DNA of 44,838 nt from an uncultured Clostridia bacterium (GTDB lineage Bacteria; Bacillota; Clostridia; Christensenellales; Borkfalkiaceae), in contig CANQPO010000008.1 of assembly GCA_947625695.1 (NCBI GenBank), forward strand, positions 1-44,838, read 5' to 3'. This document shows, piece by piece, positions 40,388 to 44,838 of this stretch. The position numbers and the translations under genes are program-made. The notes beneath the pieces were generated by a model that was not told the origin of the DNA, searched no databases, and was given only the letters and a program-made list of their open reading frames with translations. Every line of letters begins with the position of its first letter. The first letter of the stretch is position 1.

Positions 40388-42397
40388 TTATCTCCCCCTC
40401 TTGCGCTTGATTGCAAGATAGGCAATGACCGCCGCCGCGCCGAGCACGCACACCACACCGAACACGATGGACAGAATGAGATAGACCTGCGACGCCGTCT
40501 CCACCGCGACAACGTACCGCGCATGGGCGAGGGAGTCCGCCGTGAACAGCAAGCCGTCCTCATCCCGCGTCGCGTCCACCTTCACAAGGCTGCCGTCCGC
40601 CTGCAAGAGATAGAGGGTGACGTCCTCCCCTTTCAGGTCCTCTTCAAGGGTGAGCCGCACGGTGAGGGGACCCGGCTCCTCCAGCGCCATGCCCCCTTCC
40701 TCGAGGGTGAGTTCATACACAGCGTGCGCCTCGAGGCTCCCCTCAATGTTCACCGTGACAGCATTTGTGATCTCCTCCGCGGAAAAGCTCCAGGCAGGCA
40801 GAAGCCCGCCCTCCTTTTCGACGACGCAGCTCCCCTCCTTGCCCGCGGCAGCCGAAAGCGACTTGCGCAAAACGGTGAGATGAGTGGTAAACTTCGCCGT
40901 GACTTCCTCGTAGTTCTCCGCGTCCGTGACGGCAAAGGAAATATTCACTTCATATACCCCGGGAGAAAGGGAGGAAAGGTCCCCTTCCTTCGCGACCGCG
41001 ATCACATCGAGACCCGCGGGAAGGGTGGGCGCAAAGGCGCGCGGGGAGACGGGGTTCCCTTCGAGCACCATGACCTCATGGATATCCGTCTGCGAAAGGG
41101 AGAGGGCATACTTGCTCACCTCCACTGTAAACGTTTCAGAGACGTTTCCCGCACGGACGGTGACCGTTGATTTCCCCTCCGTGCGCTTTGTGAAATCGCC
41201 CTCGAGGGTGTACTCGTCCTCGCCTGTGCCTGCGGAGAGGAACTTGAGGCTCCCGTCGTCGTAAATTCCGCGGAAGGTATAGCCCCCCTCTCCCGTAAGA
41301 GAAGAGAGCGGACTGTCGAAATACACCTTGGGCTGGGTCTCGGGCGCGATGACTTCGATGGATTGAAGGGTCGGCTTTGAAACTTCAACTAAAACCTCCG
41401 TCTGCGCCGTCTCGCCGCCCTCTCCCGTCGCCGTGACAGTAACGGTGGACGTGCCGACCGCAAGCGTGCCCGAAAGTTCGAACGTAAGTTGTTTTGTGTA
41501 CGCGATGCCGTTGACGTTGACCCCCGACACCATGATATATTGCTTCAACTCCTCGAGCGGGGTAGAGGGAAAAACCTTCCCCTCGTTTTCATAGACCGCC
41601 GTAACGGTGTCAAGTGGAGCGGTTTTGAGTTTGACGCCTTCCGTGACAAACCGCTTGTCGTCCGAGAAGAACGTGCCCGTGCTCCCCTCGTCTACATCTG
41701 CGAAGGGCTCGCTTTCGGAGATGACCGTGACTCCCGCGCGGCCCGTGAAGTTATTTAAGAGAATTTTGTTGCGTGGAGAGAGAAATATATTGCTCGCGTT
41801 GCCGTTTGCGTCTGTGTTATTCTCCACAATGGTATTCCCCGCAAGCGTGAGCGTGCCCGTGACGAACACTCCGCCCCCCTGCGGAGCCGTATTCCCCGAA
41901 ACCGTGCAGTTTTCGAGGGTGAGATTTCCGAGAACGTCTACATAAATTCCGCCGCCCCGCTCCGCGCTCCCGCCCGTGAGTTTACCCCCCTTTACCGTGA
42001 GGGTACCCTCCACCGTGAAAATACTTTTTGTCCCGCCGACGATCTCACCTTTGTGAACGTCGGACCCTTCCTGGTCATGATCCCAAACGGTAAGGGAAGC
42101 GCCTTGTCCGACATTAATGCATGCGCCCTCCGAAAGCGTCAGCGTATGTCCGTTTAAGCACAATTCGGCCTCACCCGAGATGTTGACTGTTTGGGATAAC
42201 GTAATGTCGCCGGAAAGATAATACTGTTCCTCCCACTCTTTCGAGTCTGTTTTCAGTTCCTGTGCGGCATCATGCAACCACTCATGAGACTGTTCCGCTT
42301 GCACGCGTAAGGCATCAAGTGAAAAGGAAAACGTCGAAAGAGCCGCATAAAACAGAAAAACAAAAAAACAAATAACCATTAAGCTCTTATATTTCAT
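40388..42397 (-). CDS. Membrane-anchored surface protein with beta-helix and Ig-like repeats
   Basis: Product of 669 aa. Signal peptide or N-terminal anchor (~1-28). Residues ~60-230 have right-handed beta-helix repeats (LTLENCTVSGNTA, GTLTLAGNTIVENN, GGGIYV). Two or three Ig-like/MBG-like beta-domains follow. A C-terminal transmembrane helix (LILSIVFGVVCVLGAAAVIAYLAI) then KRKRGR ends it. The ATG at 42397 has GAGGAGGG 5 nt upstream; the gene overlaps the upstream paralog by 11 nt, so they are coupled. Likely an adhesin or polymer-binding protein (inference). Confidence 0.82.
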   Translation of the reverse strand: MKYKSLMVICFFVFLFYAALSTFSFSLDALRVQAEQSHEWLHDAAQELKTDSKEWEEQYYLSGDITLSQTVNISGEAELCLNGHTLTLSEGACINVGQGASLTVWDHDQEGSDVHKGEIVGGTKSIFTVEGTLTVKGGKLTGGSAERGGGIYVDVLGNLTLENCTVSGNTAPQGGGVFVTGTLTLAGNTIVENNTDANGNASNIFLSPRNKILLNNFTGRAGVTVISESEPFADVDEGSTGTFFSDDKRFVTEGVKLKTAPLDTVTAVYENEGKVFPSTPLEELKQYIMVSGVNVNGIAYTKQLTFELSGTLAVGTSTVTVTATGEGGETAQTEVLVEVSKPTLQSIEVIAPETQPKVYFDSPLSSLTGEGGYTFRGIYDDGSLKFLSAGTGEDEYTLEGDFTKRTEGKSTVTVRAGNVSETFTVEVSKYALSLSQTDIHEVMVLEGNPVSPRAFAPTLPAGLDVIAVAKEGDLSSLSPGVYEVNISFAVTDAENYEEVTAKFTTHLTVLRKSLSAAAGKEGSCVVEKEGGLLPAWSFSAEEITNAVTVNIEGSLEAHAVYELTLEEGGMALEEPGPLTVRLTLEEDLKGEDVTLYLLQADGSLVKVDATRDEDGLLFTADSLAHARYVVAVETASQVYLILSIVFGVVCVLGAAAVIAYLAIKRKRGR

Positions 42398-43871
42398 CTT
42401 GCCCTCCTCGTTCGCAACAAAGGCATTTTTGCGCAATGTTATAATTTATCACAAAACTTTCTCTGTCGGATGAAAAACATGAGCACAAATCATCGGTATT
42501 GCAATCGTATGGAATATTTTCGCAAACCACAAAGGTTTCGCCACGGAAATAATAATCGACGGTGATCCCGATCTCGGTTTGCTTGTCTGTTCTGCTGAGT
42601 TCTACACAACGCTCTTCACAAAGATAGAGATTATTGCTGTCATCCTTATATCCGCCGTTATCTTTGATAATAACGTTGCCGCAAATTTTAATGCGACCTT
42701 TCCGCGAAAGATATATCCCTCCGCCGTTGCCATGTTCGGTATGATATTCCACTCCGTCCGCCGTGTTTCCCACGACCTCGGAGTTTACGATCGCTATTTC
42801 GGCATCGTGATCTACATAAATCCCGCCGCCATCGATTGCTCGGTTGTTTTTAACGATTCCCCCCTTCATGTACAAACGGCTTTCCGTTTCGACATAAATT
42901 CCACCCCCGCAGCCCTGTTCGATCTCAAAGGAATCAGCATGGTTTCTTTCTATCAATACAGTTTCTTCTTCTCCGTTCTCGCCTCCGATCTCAGCGTGCA
43001 TTTCGCCCGAAAGATACATCCCGCCACCGTTGCCCGTAGCCGTATTCCCGGAAATTTCTCCGCCTCGTATCTTCATAGTGCAGTGATATGCGTATATCCC
43101 GCCGCCGTCGTATCCCGTTTTATTCTTTGCGATTTTGCCTTGCCAAATATTAAACTCGGGAACCGTCTCTGCGCTCCCCTCAAAACTTATCCCCCCTCCA
43201 CATTCTTTGGCGGTGTTGTCGGAAATTTCTCCGCCGCACATCTCTAATTTGCCGTTATCGAAATACATTCCGCCGCCGCGGCAGGCGCAGTTCTGTCGAA
43301 TGGTGCCTTGTCGGAAAATCACTGTTCCGCCCTTGACATACAGCCCGCCGCCGTTGCCCGTAGCCGCGTTGTTCTCCACAACGGTATTGCCCGCAAGGGT
43401 GAGGGTGCCCGCGACGTACACGCCGCCGTCCTTTGAAGCGGTGTTGCCCGAGACTGTGCAGTTTTCGAGGGTAAGCGCGCCGTACACATTGACCCCGCCG
43501 CCGCGTTCCCCCTTGCCGCCCGTGAGGGTGCCGTTCTTTACCGTGAGGGTACCGTCCACTGTGAGAATGGAGCCGCTTGCCCCATTTTTGAGCGAAAGAG
43601 TGTGTTGGTTGAGATCGAGGATTTTATCGCTCCCCTCTACCGTAATCGGATCCGTTGTGGCGTCTTGCAATAACGTGAGGGTGGAATTGTTCGTCCAAGC
43701 CGCGAGGGCATCTTCAAACGTTTCGTATTCCGTGTCGTCTATTTTTGCAACATGTTTAGGCTCGTCCGCAGAGACGCGCACCGCAAACGGCGCCGAAAAG
43801 AGCGCTCCCGCAAACGCCAGCGCGCACATTGCCGCCAAAGCGCATTTTATCATCGCGTGTTTCATAAGCAT
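42387..43871 (-). CDS. Secreted beta-helix repeat protein, paralog of the next gene
   Basis: Product of 494 aa. Signal peptide (~1-35, ending VRVSA-DE). About ten GGGIY/GGGMY-type repeats (~110-400) form a parallel beta-helix, with segments shared with the downstream protein (LTLENCTVSGNTA, GTLTLAGNTVVENN). The C-terminal part aligns with the region just after the helix in the paralog (both have SN-x-L and F-S-D/S-D-x-x-x-F-V) and then stops in a Cys-rich tail (CSCF ... CLCCERGG), with no Ig domains and no anchor. GGAG is 5 nt upstream of the ATG. It looks like a truncated duplicate or a soluble partner. Confidence 0.82.
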   Translation of the reverse strand: MLMKHAMIKCALAAMCALAFAGALFSAPFAVRVSADEPKHVAKIDDTEYETFEDALAAWTNNSTLTLLQDATTDPITVEGSDKILDLNQHTLSLKNGASGSILTVDGTLTVKNGTLTGGKGERGGGVNVYGALTLENCTVSGNTASKDGGVYVAGTLTLAGNTVVENNAATGNGGGLYVKGGTVIFRQGTIRQNCACRGGGMYFDNGKLEMCGGEISDNTAKECGGGISFEGSAETVPEFNIWQGKIAKNKTGYDGGGIYAYHCTMKIRGGEISGNTATGNGGGMYLSGEMHAEIGGENGEEETVLIERNHADSFEIEQGCGGGIYVETESRLYMKGGIVKNNRAIDGGGIYVDHDAEIAIVNSEVVGNTADGVEYHTEHGNGGGIYLSRKGRIKICGNVIIKDNGGYKDDSNNLYLCEERCVELSRTDKQTEIGITVDYYFRGETFVVCENIPYDCNTDDLCSCFSSDRESFVINYNIAQKCLCCERGGQDEI

Positions 43872-43889
43872 TTTTTCTCCGTTGTTTTT

Positions 43890-43919
43890 ATTATATCACA
43901 TGCAAACGGAAAAAGGCAA
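43890..43919 (-). promoter_or_regulatory. Promoter of the beta-helix operon
   Basis: On the minus strand, TTGCCT (43914-43919), an 18-nt spacer ending TGTGA and TATAAT (43890-43895), 18 nt upstream of the ATG at 43871. Confidence 0.75.
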
Positions 43920-43970
43920 GTAAAAAGGACGTATGTCCCTGTTTTGTCGTTTTGACCCGCACCATTCCCG

Positions 43971-44455
43971 ATTACGTCACCCTGCCCCGCCTTTCTAATT
44001 ACGTCACCCTGAGCGTAGCCGAAGGGCGTCCGCATTTTAAAAGGACATGTTTCGACTTCGCTCAACATGACGTGATTTGGAATAGTTTTCTGCTTTCCCT
44101 TGCTGTCCCTGAAAGGGAAAGTACCCGCGAAGCGGGGGAAAGGGTTTCTGAAACCCCTCAGTCGCGCAAGCGCGACAGCTCCCCTAAAAGGGGCGCCAAG
44201 GGTCGCCCACCCCCTTAGTCCCCCTCCAATGGAGGGGGTAAAACTATGTGCCCCTCCCCTACCCCTCCCCCAACAAGTTGGGGGAGGGCAAGAAACGCTG
44301 CCCCTACATTGGAGGGGGTTTCTCCTTGCCCACCCCTTGAGGGGTGGGTGGCGCGCGTAGCGAGACGGAAGGGGTGTATGCAAAGCACGGCAAAACACCC
44401 CCTCAGTCACTTCGTGACAGCTCCCCCTCAAGGGGTAGCCGAGAGAACAATGTAC
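43971..44455. repeat. Repeat block before the gerA gene
   Basis: 43971-44074 is a CACCCT-type palindrome. 44097-44202 is a complete beta element: outer stem CCCTTG (44097-44102) with CAAGGG (44197-44202), and five internal hairpins including GGGTTTC-T-GAAACCC and TCGCG-CAAG-CGCGA. 44203-44300 has CCCCCTCC and GGGGGAGGG hairpins. 44397-44444 is another beta half. No gene was seen in 43872-44467. Confidence 0.78.
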
Positions 44456-44503
44456 CCCTCGTGAGGCGTGCATAAAAATTTTGCCGATATCCATACTTTT
44501 TTT

Positions 44504-44838
44504 ATGAAAATTTCGGGCAACTTACAAAAAGACGTTGCGGCATTCAAAAAACTTCTGCCCGCCGAGGACATTTTATCCTTCGATTTCGTCTCCCAAAAGG
44601 GGCTCGCCTTTACCGTGCTCTTCGCCGACCCCATTACCGACAAGGAGCTCTTGGGCGAACAGGTGATCCGTCCCCTCCTCCGCTATGAGGGAACGCCCAA
44701 GGCAGAGGACGTGGGCAAACAGATCACCTCCCCCGAAAAGCGCACCGAGAGCGACCTTAATAAGCTCTCCGAAGAGGTGCTTGCGGGCAACCCCGTGCTC
44801 TTTTTCGAGGGCATGGACGAGGCGATCATCGTCGGCAC
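44504..44838 (+). CDS. Spore germination protein, GerA family (partial, cut by window end)
   Basis: 111 codons are visible and the frame runs off the end. NLQKDVAAFKKLLPAEDILSFDF at the start and LSEEVLAGNPVLFFEGMDEAIIV at the end match the N-terminal cytoplasmic domain of GerAA/GerKA germinant receptor subunits. Start: ATG at 44504, or a GTG at 44468 that would add 12 residues; neither has a good SD. If the call is right, the organism belongs to a spore-forming lineage. The membrane domain and the gerB and gerC partners would lie outside the window. Confidence 0.82.
   Translation, partial: MKISGNLQKDVAAFKKLLPAEDILSFDFVSQKGLAFTVLFADPITDKELLGEQVIRPLLRYEGTPKAEDVGKQITSPEKRTESDLNKLSEEVLAGNPVLFFEGMDEAIIVG

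Noticed and set aside
40349..41170. AGGAGGTT-ATG on the plus strand followed by a long ORF
   Set aside because: The SD and start look good, but the ORF is the antisense of the beta-helix protein gene and encodes nothing recognisable.
1..44838. CRISPR arrays, tRNA or rRNA genes, transposase genes, prophage genes
   Set aside because: No regularly spaced direct repeats, no cloverleaf with GTTCGA-type T-arm, and no transposase or phage motif was found on reading both strands. A weak tRNA could be missed without a program.

Overview
The window looks like chromosomal DNA of a Gram-positive, probably endospore-forming Clostridia (Firmicutes). The basis is gene content: a clostridial-type fused PurL, a B. 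subtilis-type PurF, stand-alone AICAR transformylase plus a PurO-like IMP cyclohydrolase, formate-tetrahydrofolate ligase, RbgA/YlqF, signal peptides typical of monoderms, and a partial GerA-family spore germinant receptor at the right edge. The coding regions are fairly GC-rich. Genus and family cannot be read from the window; an uncultured gut lineage is a guess.

Layout. 1-513: repeat-rich DNA and a terminator. 514-4692 (-): a very large lipoprotein. 5342-6618: upp (-) and a TerB-like protein (+). 6688-11254 (-): tmk-rimM-trmD, a repeat block where rplS would often lie, then rbgA-rnhB-yraN. 11410-14147: an XRE regulator (-) divergent from a four-gene secreted/membrane cassette (+). 14733-15734 (-): mutY. 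16130-31496 (-): the purine pathway, read purE-purC-purF-purM-purN-purO-purH-purD-purL, then fhs, led by a promoter with an attenuator-like leader. 31757-33415 (-): ZIP transporter and short-chain dehydrogenase. 33647-34171 (+): small membrane protein. 34233-36905 (-): galK and galM. 37030-37716 (+): polysaccharide deacetylase, overlapping tail-to-tail a Ca2+-type P-ATPase (37682-40318, -). 40388-43871 (-): two paralogous beta-helix surface proteins. 44504-end (+): partial gerA.

How the genes work together. The long minus-strand run encodes most steps from PRPP to IMP (PurF, D, N, L, M, E, C, H-transformylase, PurO). PurK and PurB are not in the window. Fhs makes 10-formyl-THF, the one-carbon donor for PurN and PurH. 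The 1404-14147 and 40388-43871 surface genes suggest a host- or polymer-facing cell surface.

The most unusual aspect is intergenic. Nearly every large gap is a mosaic of several families of short palindromic elements. One family, called alpha here, has six copies that keep the same order of hairpins and short single-stranded motifs while the stems change with compensation. Five of the six copies end 0-3 nt from the stop codon of an oppositely oriented gene (trmD, rimM, purH, purL, purF). The purE leader is the second candidate for new biology: mutually exclusive hairpins plus a 20-codon ORF that begins at the predicted transcription start. All functional statements are from reading the sequence; no search or folding program was run.
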